Positions 10,601 to 22,216 of a stretch of 64,000 nucleotides of DNA are shown here, in pieces (the first letter of the stretch is position 1; the number at the start of each line of letters is the position of its first letter). The position numbers were made by a program, and so were the translations under genes. A model generated the notes under the pieces. The model saw only the letters and a program-made list of their open reading frames with translations. It did not search any database and was not told the origin of the DNA. Origin of the DNA: Coriolopsis trogii. Its lineage: Eukaryota > Basidiomycota > Agaricomycetes > Polyporales > Polyporaceae. The stretch spans positions 1,178,001 through 1,242,000 of the forward strand of contig JAHYIO010000028.1 of the NCBI GenBank assembly GCA_020543525.1, read 5' to 3'.

Positions 10601-11592
10601 CCATCTCCACAAACTCGAGCAACCTGTTTGGTTCGCCCGAGACCGGGCGTCTGACATTCCCCACCATGTCGAGTCCGTTTTCCGATGTTTCCTTTTGCTA
10701 CGCTTTGCCGTGCTCATGCGAGTGTCTCGTCGTGCGCATAGGTGCCGCGGGCGAGGCGGCGTTCATGACCGGTCTGGAGCGCAACAGCGACATTGTGTTC
10801 GCGGCCGCGTACGCGCCGCTTCTGCAGGTGAGCGAACTGGCGGGTGCAATTGCGAATCCTTCCCCGTCCTGACCTTGGGCTTGTCTAGCACGTGAACTCG
10901 ACGCAGTGGGTACGTCGTCATCCTTCGTAGCACACATCTGTCTTTGTCGTCCTCTCAATTTGACTATCCGCCTGCAGACCCCTGACCTGATCTCGTTCGA
11001 GTGCGTATCACTGGCACGAGCCGTCTCGCGATTTGCTCAACACATTGGTTTCTTCTAGCGCCGGCTCCGTGATCAAGTCGACGAGCTTCTACACGCAGAA
11101 GGTGGAGTGCCAATCTGAGCCCGTGTTCGTTCTCACCCTGACATGAACGTGTCCGAAACGTGCGCGCGCACACCCAGCTCTTCGCGCGCAACGTTGGCGA
11201 CCAGTACCTGCCCAGCACGCTTCCCACCAAGGGCGGAACGCTCCACTGGAGCATCACGCGCGCGTCGAGCTCGGGCGCTACCTTCATCAAGGCAAGCTCC
11301 TCTCTCTTCCTTCTCCCGGGGATCCGCCACCGGGTGTGTGAACTGACGGCTGCCACTGCAGGTCGCGAACGCGGGAGGGGCGGCGGCGAGCGTGACGGTC
11401 GACCTGGGCCAGTTCAGCAGCGTGGCGAGCGCGGGGACGGTGCAGGTGCTGACGGGCGGGCAGACGGCGAGCAACACGCCTGGCGCGCCGGACGCGATCG
11501 TCCCGAGGAACGGCACGATCGCGACGGGCAAGAGCTTCACGTACGAGGCGCCTGCGTTCAGCGTGAGCGTGATCACCGTGACCACCCACTGA
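7611..11592 (+). CDS. Secreted GH51 alpha-L-arabinofuranosidase
   Basis: Exo-acting enzyme releasing terminal L-arabinose from arabinoxylan or pectin side chains outside the cell. I assembled 27 exons that keep phase throughout and give 649 aa. They are 7611-7722, 7805-7821, 7911-7919, 7983-7985, 8055-8082, 8145-8180, 8234-8395, 8504-8841, 8901-8954, 9029-9031, 9111-9208, 9300-9373, 9470-9540, 9675-9714, 9809-9876, 9976-10001, 10098-10156, 10243-10326, 10397-10437, 10503-10526, 10588-10672, 10742-10827, 10889-10909, 10978-11000, 11059-11101, 11178-11291, 11362-11592. A signal peptide (about 1-20) precedes the family start GQMFEDINHSGDGGLYAE. A carbohydrate-binding-like beta region follows, then the catalytic barrel with acid/base E371 (EIGNE) and nucleophile E451 (EGEYA). 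Introns at 9374, 10438 and 11292 use GC donors. Two exons are only 3 nt long. Confidence 0.92.
7983..7985 (+). other. 3-nt microexon (CAT, His) of the GH51 gene
   Basis: Within the 7920-8054 interval the only AG|CAT|GTGAGT arrangement is at 7983-7985. It supplies the His of the conserved DINHSGDGG motif. Flanking introns are 63 and 69 nt, normal for this locus, and the reading phase is preserved with it. Confidence 0.78.
9029..9031 (+). other. 3-nt microexon (GAG, Glu) of the GH51 gene
   Basis: AG|GAG|GTGAGG lies between exons ending in GGNNL and starting with GQT. It restores the conserved GGNNLEGQT motif of GH51. Flanking introns are 74 and 79 nt. Confidence 0.78.
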
Positions 11593-11775
11593 GGAAGAGA
11601 GGAAAGGGAAACGGGCTAGCAGTGTTTTGCCAGACAGAGACGGTCTCCGTTCTCGTCATGACGGGAGGAAAAGCTTGTAGTATATGAGAACGCTTCGGTA
11701 TTAGTCGACGTATGACGTGTAACGTATAAGCCTGAACGAACGAAACCCATCCTAGGATGAGTCCGAGTCTGAGAG

Positions 11776-14700
11776 TTACTGTAATTTTGTGAGGTCGATC
11801 TCCATCGGCTCCTCGTCGCCCAGCTCGTCGAACGTCTGGTGGATGGCGGGCAGGTACGCGTTGAGCTTCCACATGTCTCCCAGGCGGATCCTCGAGTAGT
11901 CGAACGCGAGGCCAATGAGAGGCCCGCTGGCGGAGTCTCCCTCGCCCTGGCTGGGCGGCATCCCAGGGTAGCGGGCGGAGAAGTGGGTGAGGAGCAGCTT
12001 CCTTGCCCGCATCCTGCGAGAATGCAAGGAGAGAGCGTGAGCAGCGTGTTCTAAACCGTCGCGGACATGGAGTTGCATGGAGAGCGACTCACCGCCTGCC
12101 GACGTCGATGGCCTGGGCGGACGTGCTGTGTGCCTTGTCGCGGGCGAGCGCCTCTTCCTCTGGGCTCATGCTGGACTCGTGGATGAGGAGCGTGACGTCG
12201 CGCCCGGCCCTGACGAGGTTCTCCGTCGGCATCGTGTCCCCCGAAAACCTAAAGCGACACAAGCAGAGCACACGTCAGCCACGCCCGCCTCCGATCCGCG
12301 AAGCTTTCCTCGACCCGAACAGCAGGCGATCGCTCGCGGGGCGATGACGTAGACGGGAGACTCACGCGATGCCCCAGCCGGACTCGTGCCAGAGGACGAG
12401 GCCGTAGCAGCGGACGCGGTGCGCGACGTCCACCGCCGTGAAGCGCCTCAGCCCCAGCGCACGCCGCATCGCCTCTGCCTTCTCCCGCGACCTGTGTGCC
12501 GCACACCGTCAGAGCCGTCGGGTACGCGTAGCACGCTCGCAGGCGCACCTCTCTGCATCCATGTACGGCTCGTGCTCCACCGTCCCCAGCTTCCCGTACG
12601 GCCGCGCAGGTCGCCAGTTCAGCGCGTCCGAGTTGACGAGCACGACCCCGTTCGCGTCCTCCAGCCCGTGGTCCTCCAGCTCTTGCCGCTCGACCACGTA
12701 CGTGAGCAGGTGCTTCAGCCCGACCACGTACAGGGGCTCCGTGGGAGGAGGCTCCATCTAAACATAACCCTCCAGTCAGCTCTTGCGGAACAGCTGCAGA
12801 ACGCGAGCCAGGGGGCGCGTCTCCCCAGCCACGCACCTTTGTTCGCATCATCAGGATCTTGGAGAGCCCCATGTGGTGATCGCCGTGCATGTGGCTCACG
12901 AAGATGCACTTGAGCTCGCGCAGCACCTGCCACACCCCGCTGCGACAGCCCACGTCGTCCCCGAACGTACGTGCGAGTTGCCCCCAGGTCCCTTCACCGC
13001 AGTCGAGCAGGATGCTCCCGTGCCCTGGTATCTGTATCAACGTGCCAGACACTGCAGACGCAGACACAGACACAGACGGAGACACAGACACAGACGCAGA
13101 CGTCATCAGTCGACCGCGGGACCTAACGTCGAAGAGAAGTGCTCACCGTTGCGCATCCGGGTCGGCACGGCACTGCCTGTCCCGAGCGGGATCACGACCA
13201 CGTCGTCCCCCGGCTCGCTCGCAGGACTGCCCCGACCGATCCTGGCCGACACCCGAGCCTTGACCTCCGCAAACTTCTCCTTGACGGCGTTCGAGAGCTC
13301 GGGGAGGCCGCCGCCGGCGATCGTCGCATGGAACTCGTCCTCTTTCGCAAGTTCGTCATGCATCGGCGGTCGGGCGGGGCGCATGTGGAGCACGTTGTCC
13401 GGCTCCGCAAGGACGGTCTTGGATGGCAGACCGCTGACGGCTGGCGAGGAGCTCAAGCATGAGGGAAAATTATGAGCATTGGGAGACAGACGTACACGCC
13501 AGATCTCGATGGGGCGTCATCTCGAACTTTGGTATCGGGAACATGTCTGCATCCAGTTGGTGTAGCTTCGCCTGTACCAGAGCCGAGCGGGTGAACGCTA
13601 TCTTGTTGGGCGTATGTTGCCTCGAAAACACGAGGTGCTACAACATAATGTCAGACACCGGGTGACGGACAGAGATCAAACACACGTACGTGCGTCTCGT
13701 CGGAAAAGCCGTTCATGAAGTCCTTGTACCGCGGGTCCTCGAGCACCCCATCGCCGCATATATGGTAAACGGCCTGCACGGAATGCTCCCTCTGCGCCGC
13801 CTCGTCCCTCGACCGATACCGCGAGAAGAACGACGACTCAGTGAACGAAGCCGCCAGCGAAGGGATGTGCGCCGGACTGGGCACATCCACCACCAGGAAA
13901 GCCTGCAGCACGATGAGCACACAACCCACAAGCCTCTACGCACATCATGAGACAGAGAAAAGGATAGCCTTACCCGCGGTGCTTCCGACGGCCCGACGCA
14001 CTCTTCAGGTCTCACCGTCCGCTCCGTCTTGCCGCCCTGGCCGTCGTCGACCTCGAACGTCACCGCTTCCCCTCTCGTGAGCCGACCGCGGATCGGTCCC
14101 CGAGGGACGCCCAGCGCCTCCGCCTTTTTCACGTCGAACTTGCCGCGCACGCTCGGCCCTACGCACAGGTACGCCAGGGTGGGCAGCGCGGGTGCCTCGG
14201 CGCCCGCGCCCGCGGCCAGACGGGGCAGTCGCGCGTACTTTTTTTCGGCGGAGACGTTCGGTCTCGGGGTAGGTGCAGGCGTGGTTGTAGGAGGGGGCTC
14301 GTCGGCCGAGGTCTTGCTCTTGACCGCTTCCTTTCCTTTCCCGCGCTCTTTCTGGCCCTTGGACGTCGGGGGGTCTGCTTTGGGCGGCGGCGCTGGCGGG
14401 GTGCGCATCGGGAACATCTCCTGCAGCATCAGTTTCCGCCATTCCTGCGCCTCGGCAAAGGGGAGCGTGGACGGGTCAAAGTCGCCCTTGAAGGCGCGCG
14501 AGGCGAGCTTCTTGGACACCGGCGCGGTAGACTCCGTGGTGTGGTCTGTGATCGGCGGAGGCGAGGAGCGCTTAGACGACGAAGGGGGCGAGGGAGAACG
14601 TTTCCGCTTCAGCGGCCGTTCGGGGGAGTCTTCGTCTCCCTGGTAGGGACTGTCGCCGGTAGGATACAACGGGATGGAGTAGACGGTGAGGCACTCGTCC

Positions 14701-15250
14701 TGGAACACTGGCGAAGGCGGGCTGGTGGACGGTGAAGCGTGCGCTGGAGCAGTCGGGGCTTCCACAGCCTTGACAACCATCGTGGGCCTACAAGGGAGGT
14801 GAAGCTCCGCGGACGGTGTGAGTTGTGTCGTGTACTGACCGGAACGTGAAACTTCGCATCGTCGCGAGGTAGTGCATCAAGCCATACGGTCCCACAATGT
14901 CAAGCGCAGGCACACCCCCATCCGCGCACAACATCAAAAGACCTGTCCACACATCGCATCAGCTCCATGTGGGATAATGTACATCGAGCATGCACTGCTG
15001 GGGACGTGGCAGGCCGTCTCGGGTCCAGCGGACAGACACACGTACCTGGAACACCCCCACACCGATGCGTCCCCGCGGCGGTCACAAACAGCCCCTTCGT
15101 CTTCCTGATCGCGTGGTGGCTCTGGAGCCACGAGCGGCCCATGCCCTCGCTCGCGTTGAAGATGTACTTTGCCGTGCCAAAGTTGACGAGCAGCGTCGGT
15201 TGCGTGTCGGACGTGGCGCCCGTCAAGACAGATACGTGCCAAGTGGACAT
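11776..15250 (-). CDS. Long-form tRNase Z (ELAC2-type tRNA 3' endonuclease)
   Basis: Zn-dependent metallo-beta-lactamase nuclease that removes 3' trailers from tRNA precursors, in nucleus and/or mitochondria. Eleven coding exons: 15250-15046, 14942-14840, 14787-13974, 13902-13690, 13637-13498, 13451-13147, 13051-12837, 12757-12549, 12491-12366, 12248-12093, 12013-11776. They give 907 aa, the usual length of the two-domain long form. The N-terminal half holds the inactive MBL-like domain (start MSTWHVSVLTG), then a Pro/Ser/Lys linker at about 105-330. The C-terminal half holds the active-site motif SHMHGDHH (646-653), later FSGDT, LLIHES, the KAHST box and LLLTHFSARYP. A leader exon (from about 15523 to 15416) splices to 15258 with a 157-nt intron upstream of the ATG. 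That leader has no in-frame ATG, so I chose 15250. It converges with GH51, 183 bp apart. Confidence 0.93.
13052..13103. repeat. CAGACA-type microsatellite in a tRNase Z intron
   Basis: About eight imperfect 6-bp units (CAGACA/CAGACG/GAGACA) sit immediately upstream of the exon 7 acceptor on the minus strand, where they form a pyrimidine-rich TCTGTG tract running into the AG at 13052. Confidence 0.8.
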
Positions 15251-15940
15251 GTTGAACCCTGTCTCGCGATCCGCCGTTTGTGGTGTGCGCGTGTGCGTAT
15301 GGAGAGCACGGGAGGAGGGCGCACGTCTGCGGGTGGGGAATGCTAGGGTGGCTGCGAGTTGGTGGATAGTCCTACGACATGTCCAAGCCAGATTGTTTGG
15401 AAGACGAGGAGATACCTGAAAAGCGATCTGTGCAGTCTTCGAGCCTGACTTGGCAGGCTTGCGGGCGAAGGAAGAGTAGATGCGCGCGAGCCGTACGCGT
15501 AGAAGGATCGGAGGTGTGTTCAAGGCAAGAGCCTGAAGTTTGGTAGACGCCTGCAGAGTGATCGGACGTAGCGCCTGTCCTTGGTGTTACCGCCTATGCC
15601 ATCATGCTAATCCAGAACGGAGCATGCCTGCCCAGGAGATCTAGGCAAAAACTCATACGAAAAAGATTCGATACAGCAACATATTCTCAACAATATCTGA
15701 TCAGGTAGATGAGCACATGATGGATACTCTCCTCGTTCAACAAGCTGCCTGTTGATCTTTATTACTACTTAATACAGCCCGAGATACCCGTAAGACGCAA
15801 AGCGAAATCAAAGGAGAGGGATCTACCAGGGAGTTCCACGCGCTACACATACATTAGGTACCCTATCAAAGATACTCATACAAGTCAAAGGGAACTGAAT
15901 CCCAAAACAAAGTCCGGACACCGCGCGTCGTAATTTGTCT
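15251..15940. other. Leader and intergenic region between tRNase Z and DUF6533 copy A
   Basis: Contains the spliced 5' leader of tRNase Z (intron 15415-15259) and its promoter, followed by AT-richer sequence. The leader and intron recur in diverged form at about 18928-19250, but 15600-15800 does not align visibly with 19270-19580. Confidence 0.6.
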
Positions 15941-17689
15941 CTATCCATCACCCTGCGTACTCTTCCCCTCGACCAGAGCACGACTTCCCTGCAGCTCATA
16001 TTCTGGATCCGGTTCCGCGCTCGGTTCGGTAGTAAGATAAGTCCCAACGGACCCAATGACCGCCGCAAAGCGCATTGAATTGAGACCTCCCAGGATGGTG
16101 CTCACGGCAGGTGACGTGCCGTCGAACGCTCGTCGGGATTGATAGACATCCTGCAGGTTAAGGAGAAAGCGAGATACCAGTATCGCAGTAAGACTGAAGC
16201 ACGAGGTTCACCTCATCAGTGCTGAATGCGAGCAGAAGTGCACGGAACGTGTCTGGTACTCACGGCTCCGTAAAAAGGCTCAGGTAGCTGAGGGACTCCA
16301 AGACGTCGATGGAAAGCTTGGGTGTACCGTTATTAGCCGTCGCATTTACAGCTGCGGGCGAGGAAACGTGCGCACATTGACCATCGTGAAGGTGAGATGC
16401 AACGCGTTCAGGACGAGTAGCGTCCTGTGTAAGGAAAGGCTGAGGAATTTTTGCACAGACTGGCAACGATCGCATGTCCTACAGAAAGTATATGGTCCCT
16501 GCAGCGACGCGAATGGTGAGCGACAACGCCCATGAGTGACAAATGGCGGTACGGACCATCGCGCTGTAGAGTCGACGCGAAAGAGTTGGCGGAGCCCCAG
16601 CTTCGGGTCATACCCGTAGTCTTGTAGGTTGAGACCCAAGTGACAGTGATCACCAACGCATCCGCCGCAATCAACGAGGCGCGAGAGAGTATCGTGACTA
16701 TCAGGGAAGTGTGTATCAGTCACTACGCAGTGCAGCGAAGCCTAGACCGGGTGACGCACATCTGGAATAGGAAAACGACGTCAGAGTGAGCCATGGTTGA
16801 ATGCGGCAAGCGGAGGAACTCACAATTGAACCAATTGGGGCGTCAAGTCAATGGTGGTGTAGCATTTCGCGACAGGGTCATACGCGGTCTCCAACCACGC
16901 ATACTGGGCCTACAAGCACAATGCGTTGATCGGTCATTGTCAGACATCTCCACCAACAGTTTGGACATACAAAATTCAACCCCGCCGGGATGAGCGATAT
17001 AGACAGCACCAAAATGGCCAGGGGCCACTTATACCCTCGGCGGCTGAGGGCGAACACTCGCAGAGCGGAAAATGCTGCGGCCAACCATTGTCAGCGCGGC
17101 AGAGCCATGTGGGACCACATTAAACTCGCGTTACCTGCCCATGGGAAGTATTCGAAGACGGTGAATGCATGTACCACGAAAACGGAGGTTCGACAACTAT
17201 CATCTCGTTCAATGCCACTGTATCGTACTGTTAAATGTTGACAGACCTCTAGGGGAACTATTCAGCACGCCAGTAGATGTAAATCCGATGAAGTCCCAGA
17301 ACGTACTTGCTGTGTGAGGCGCCGTACATCTCCAAAGGCTGACAGGAAGTGTAGCACGAGGGGTATGTACCTGTTCACGATGAACAAGACAGAGGCCCCT
17401 GTGACCCTGCGATTCCAGAACAACCTAACCTCACTTGCGAATGTGATGAGGTATTCATACACGAGAAGCGCTGTGTCACAACGGGATCAGACAATCGGAC
17501 GAAGCCACGCAGCACTGACACTCACTGAGGACAGCGTAATTCAAGCAGCCGCCGACGAAACTGTGATTCATCCAGAATATGAGGAACAGAAGCCAGGTCA
17601 ACAATGAACACCGTTTGGTCGAGTACCCACACGCTCTGGATCAATGCGGCGTATTCCGCCACCACGTCGGGGTCCGCATTGGATGACAT
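15941..17689 (-). CDS. DUF6533-family multi-pass membrane protein, copy A
   Basis: Function unknown; the family is expanded in Agaricomycetes. The start is the ATG at 17689 (MSSNADPDVVAEYAALIQS). Exon 1 ends at 17631 (GT|gtgggt), then the VFVGGCLNYAVL exon, then the DUF6533 core LLVYEYLITFASEV...LFWNRRVTGAS...NRYIPLV. Later exons read HAFTVFEYFPWA, FSALRVFALS and LSISLIPAGLNF, then IAADALVITVTWV and LLVLNALHLTFTMVN, then a C-terminal cytosolic tail ending at the TAG at 15941. About seven hydrophobic segments are visible. The exon between about 17290 and 17160 could not be closed cleanly in frame: where copy B has a plausible 17-nt exon, copy A has an in-frame stop. Copy A may therefore be spliced differently or be decaying. 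Confidence 0.7.
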
Positions 17690-18690
17690 GGCGTCAAGGG
17701 TCGATGTACAGTCCTCGGTCGTATGCTCCTGAGGGCAGCGCAGCGCTAACGGTGATGGGCGAGAGGGAGAGCGGGCCCGCGGCGGTTCCCTCGCAACCTG
17801 GCGTTCTTATGACCATGGAAAGACGATTCCTTCCACCGGACCTACAAGTACCCACCTCCGAGCCCTCGTCTTCCCCCGCCAGCACGCAACGCGTATCTAT
17901 TTACCGCCAATGAGAGATCAACGATATGCGTTCATTTGAAGTCGCTAGGATCCATATGATTAGTACCGTGGGAGCAGCCCCGATAGCCGAGCTCGACATA
18001 CAGAGCAGTGTAAGTTCGCCGCTCGTAGCAATCGTGTAACTTGGAGACACCGGCAATATACTGTAGCATGTAACACTTAACTCCGAGCCGGAAGACCTGT
18101 GAGTGTCCAATGGTTTTGACCGATGCAGAGGCAAGGACGAGACGCGTGGCTTGGCTCTTGGTGCAATCTAGCTAACAATAGTCTGTCCTCGCCGCTGTTT
18201 GTGGCGAGTGAGGTGGGAGTGTGCATGAGAGTATGTACTAGAAGCCACATACAGAAGCCACATACCGACAATCGGCGGCCGGAGTCGCGACTTCTCACGA
18301 TAACGGCGAAGTGACTTTGGAACGGCCAGACTCGGTAGGATCCATAGCTTCACAAGGACAAAACATACCTTATATGCGGTTCCACCACCACCTTGAGCGA
18401 GAGGACTGGAGGGGATGAGTGAGGCCTCCGTTGCTTGGTAGATGAGATGCTTGGGCGTCATGAACTTAACCCTAGACATCGCGGGAGTTGGAGGAAGAAA
18501 GGAAGCAATTCCTGAGCGCCCGATAATGTGTGCTCCTCGCCGCTATCAGCAGCAACCGTGGCAACAACATGCTACCAGGCATAATCCTATTCAACTTGGA
18601 TGAAAGATAAGCGGACTGTGGCAACCATCCTCATGGACGACTAGTGTATCAGGTCTTCGTGCAAAAAAGTCCGAACATGACTTTGTCGCC
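17690..18690. other. Duplicated upstream region of DUF6533 copy A
   Basis: No independent gene recognised. Sequence from 17690 to about 18010 aligns by eye with 21434-21770 (shared blocks near the ATG, around CTTCCACCGGACC, and around CCGTGGGAGCAG), so it is the duplicated promoter/5' flank of the DUF6533 gene. Confidence 0.6.
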
Positions 18691-18830
18691 TTATGTGCAG
18701 AATCTGCAGTTCGGGTTGGGGCCGAAGAGATCCTTTCGGGTCTCGGGAAGCATCTGGTTACAACATACGCCGATTAGCTGCTTCACGTCTCACTTATTTT
18801 GTGAACACACAAACCTCCTGGCCTTCACTC
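18691..18830 (-). pseudogene. Truncated 3' end of V-ATPase subunit E (duplication scar)
   Basis: On the minus strand an intron end and final exon (18753-18691) read MLPETRKDLFGPNPN, then a diverged CRFCT end and TAA. This matches the last exon of the intact V-ATPase E gene (22279-22217), where it reads MLPEIRKDLFGPNPN and ends RKFYT. Substitutions at otherwise conserved positions and the absence of upstream exons mark it as a fragment. It abuts a tRNase Z fragment at about 18815-18835. Confidence 0.85.
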
Positions 18831-19250
18831 GTGGCATTGAAGATGTATTTCGCAGTGCCGAACTTGACGATTAGGGTTGGTTGCGTGTCAGGCATGGCAC
18901 CCGTCAACACACATGCCATGCGGACATGATGTACCCACCCTGCAGCGCATAGGTGCGTGTACGGACCGGATAGATGAAGGATGCACGTCCACGAGATGCT
19001 AGGGTGGCTAGTAGGAGCGAGCTCGACGAGTTGGCTAGTCATACTAGTACGACATGATAGTAGAGTTCAAGCCAGGCTGCTTGGGATTTGAGCAACAATA
19101 TACCTGAAGAGCGATCGTCATGTCTCGTTCGGCAGACTTGCGAGGTAAAAGAGTGTAGGTGAGTGTGAGCGGTGCGCGTGCGTCGCCGGTAGTTATGATA
19201 GGAGAGGTCTAGGTCAAGTTTGAGCGCTTGAGCCTACAGAGCTGAAGTTT
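18830..19250 (-). pseudogene. Truncated 5' end of tRNase Z (duplication scar)
   Basis: On the minus strand this matches the tRNase Z leader exon, leader intron and the first part of coding exon 1. The ATG-equivalent is at 18927, followed by MSAWHV, then a frame-disrupting deletion, then LTGAMPDTQPTL and VKFGTAKYIFNA. The intact gene has LTGATSDTQPTL and VNFGTAKYIFNA at 15220-15130. It stops abruptly at the junction with the V-ATPase E fragment. The frameshift and truncation mean it cannot make a functional enzyme. Confidence 0.87.
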
Positions 19251-19711
19251 GGTACTATGGTAGGCGCCTGCAACACCCGCCAATTAGCGTCCAACTTATC
19301 GAACGACTCCGACACGTTCAAATCACAGAATCACTAGCATGAGGGCTGTATTCCTCAAGAAACAGAGTTGCCAACGAAATATGAACAGGCAACGTTGGAT
19401 CGACGTACACGCGCTATTTAAATGCAAGACAGAGAATCGTTACTTCAACAGTGCAACACATGTAAGTCGTGTGTTCGTAGGGAACACAGTCTACTCGAGC
19501 TCAGATGACCAGGAAACTGTTACACTCGAGCCAAAAGGGGTACATCAAATACGGGTATCAACGGAGAATCACGAGCTGCAAAGCTAACGTCCCCAGAGAA
19601 ACGCACTAATACAAATCAAAGGAATGGAATGGTATCCCAAAACGAAGTCCGGATACCGTTGCAAATCGTGATTGATCACTGTCTCTAAGCTTCTCCACGT
19701 GGGCTGTTGAC
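19251..19711. other. Intergenic region left of DUF6533 copy B
   Basis: No gene seen. The stretch from about 19590 resembles the 3' flank of copy A at about 15830-15930 (shared CAAAGTCCGGA-like block), while 19270-19580 has no visible counterpart. Confidence 0.5.
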
Positions 19712-21433
19712 CTAAACCTCGCCATGACTCCGCTGCAGCTCGCATCCGGAATCCATCTCCAGCCTCAATTCGTCCGCCGAGTTTCCCGTAGTGAGATGCG
19801 TTCCGACGGACCCAAGGACCGCCGCGAAACGAACCGAGTGGGGGTCTTCGAGGATGGTACTCACGGCAGGTGACGTACCGTTGAACACTCGTCGGGCTTG
19901 ATACACGTTCTGGAGATTGAGGAGGAAGCGCGAGACCAGTATGGCCGTGAGACTGGAAATAATAGGACGTCTCTTGAATCAGTGCGGAAGTGCGCGTCGT
20001 GACTATGGTACTCACGGCTCCGTGAAAAGTGGTAGGTAGCTGACGGATTCTATGCTGTCGGTCGACAACTTGGCGTACCCTTGTCAGGTATGGTACTCGC
20101 GGCTGAGTCAGGTATGGATATATACGTACATTGACCAGCGTGAAGGTGAGATGCAACACATTGAGGATAAGCAGAGTCCTAAGGAGAGACAGAGATGAGG
20201 AACTCATGTCCGGCGAGGCGGTTATTAGATGTACTTACAGAAAGTATATTGTCCCTGCAACAAAGGAGACAATCAGTGGCGATGCTCATGCGAGCGATAC
20301 TAAGTGGTACGGACCATCACGCTGTAGAGTCAACGCGAATGAGTTAGAGGAACCCCAGCTTCGAGTGATACTGGTAGCCTTGTACGTTGCCACCCATGTG
20401 ACAACAAGCACAGTAGCATCGGCCGCAATCAACGAGGCTCGAGAGAGTGTTGTGACTGGAACGGGAAGTCCACATCAGCCATCAAAAAGTGCAGCGATGT
20501 TTCAATTCGAGACGCACATCTGGAACAGTGAATCATGCTAGAATGAGCAACATGTCTCGAAGACATCCAGGAATCAGGGAGCTCACAGTTGGATCATGTG
20601 AGGCGTCAAGTCGATACCAGCGTAGCATCCCGCAATCGGGTCATAGTCTATCACCAACCACGCATACTGGGCCTACAAGCACGTCTTGAGTGCTTGCCGA
20701 GCATTGCCATCAGCAACTTCGGAACATACAAAGTTGAGCCCCACCGGGACGAGCGAGATCAAGAGCACCAAAATGGCAAGCAGCCACTTGTACTCTCGGC
20801 TGAGGGCGAACACTCGCAGGGCGGAGAAAGCTATGGGCAATCATAGTCAGCCCGGCCGTACGATGATCTTGCTAAGCTCGCTTCACCTGCCCACGGGAAG
20901 TACTCAAAGACGGTGAATGCACGCATCGCGAAGATGGCGCTATGACAGCTGTCTCTACGTTCAAAACCATTGTTTCATGCGCAACCCACATGCGAGAGGC
21001 GTACCCCTAGAGGCGCAAGTTAGCACACATAGATGGAAAACTGATGACTGCTGGGCGTACTTTCTCCGTGAGCGGATTCCCGAAAACTGATTGGAAGTGC
21101 AGTACAAGGGGTATGTACCGGTTCACAATGAACAAGACAGACGCCCCGGTGATCCTGTGGTTCCAGAACAGCTTAACCTCACTTGCGAAGGTTACGAGAT
21201 ATTCATAGACGAGAAGCGCTGAGTTATACCACGGATCAGACAATTGAACGAAATCACGCAGTCCTGTCACTTACTGAGAACAGCATAGTTCAGGCAGCCA
21301 CCAACGAAGCTGAAAAATACCGGAAAGTGAGTAACATGAGGACAGCCATTGTTACCGTCTTGTCGAGTGCTTACACGCTCTGGATCAATGCGACGTATTC
21401 CGCCACTACATCGGCGTCCGGATTGGATGACAT
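19712..21433 (-). CDS. DUF6533-family multi-pass membrane protein, copy B
   Basis: Tandem paralogue of 15941-17689, function unknown. Start ATG at 21433 (MSSNPDADVVAEYVALIQS). Clear exons: 21433-21375, 21309-21275 (FVGGCLNYAVL), 21218-21061 (LLVYEYLVTFASEV, FWNHRITGAS, NRYIPLVLHF). A likely 17-nt exon in the 21010-20980 area follows. The CHSAIFAMRAFTVFEYFPWA exon comes next, then AFSALRVFALS with LLISLVPVGLNF, then QYAWLVIDYDP, then ASLIAADATVLVVTWV, LLILNVLHLTFTLVN and a tail ending at the TAG at 19712. Introns start with strong GTAAGC, GTAAGT and GTACGC donors and sit at the same places as in copy A. The middle and last splice joins were not all resolved. The frame appears better preserved than in copy A. 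Confidence 0.75.
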
Positions 21434-22216
21434 GATGTCGAGAGTCGACGTACGGCACTCGGTCGAGGGCTGCTGAGGGCACCGCAGCGCTAACGGAGAT
21501 GGGAGGGAGGGAGGGCGGTCCCGCGTCGGTTCCTTTGGTTCGCAACCCGGCGATCTTATGAAGTCCATGGAAAGACGATACCTTCCACCGGACTCTCAAG
21601 TACCCACTTCCGAGCCGTCATTCTTCCCCCGCCAGCACGCAACGCGTGTCTACTTACTGCTAATGGGAGACCCACGAAGATAAGGTACATTGGATTGGAG
21701 CCGCTAGGACACCATATGATCAGCACCGTGGGAGCAGACCCGATACCCAAGCTCGACATACTGAGTAGCGTTCATAGCATGCGGCGAACTTGCACTTGTA
21801 GACACCAACATAATCTAGCAGATGCCAGTGGCTCTTATGCGGGCCCGCAATCATCTTTGAGGGGGAAGTTGGGGACGGCTCCGTCCATCAGCGTGATAGA
21901 CATTGATCTAGACATATCGGGAACTACAGAAAAGAAGCAACAACTGGGCGTGAACACATTACCATGCGTGTTCATCACCGCTATTAGTAGCGACCGTGGC
22001 AACGACGGGCTCCTACTGGGCACGTTTCTATAGAAGTCGAGTGGATGATAAGTAGACCGTCTGGCGTCCTCGCGGACGACGGGCCAAATCGGGACTGCGT
22101 GTAAAGTTGTCCATGCATGACATTGCAGTCGGCAACTAGAAGGAATAGATTTACATATCGCGTCGGTCCTCATGACTTTGCCCGCACAGGGTGAGCTGGG
22201 GTATATCGCTCTGCGC
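21434..22216. other. Upstream region of DUF6533 copy B
   Basis: No separate gene recognised. The part nearest the ATG is the counterpart of 17690-18010. Beyond it lies the short 3' flank of the V-ATPase E gene. Confidence 0.55.

Noticed and set aside
15416..15523. N-terminal mitochondrial extension of tRNase Z in the leader exon
   Set aside because: The open frame there begins with TTG, has no upstream ATG before a stop at 15587, and its donor phase does not match the downstream acceptor in the tRNase Z frame. It is better read as a spliced 5' leader.
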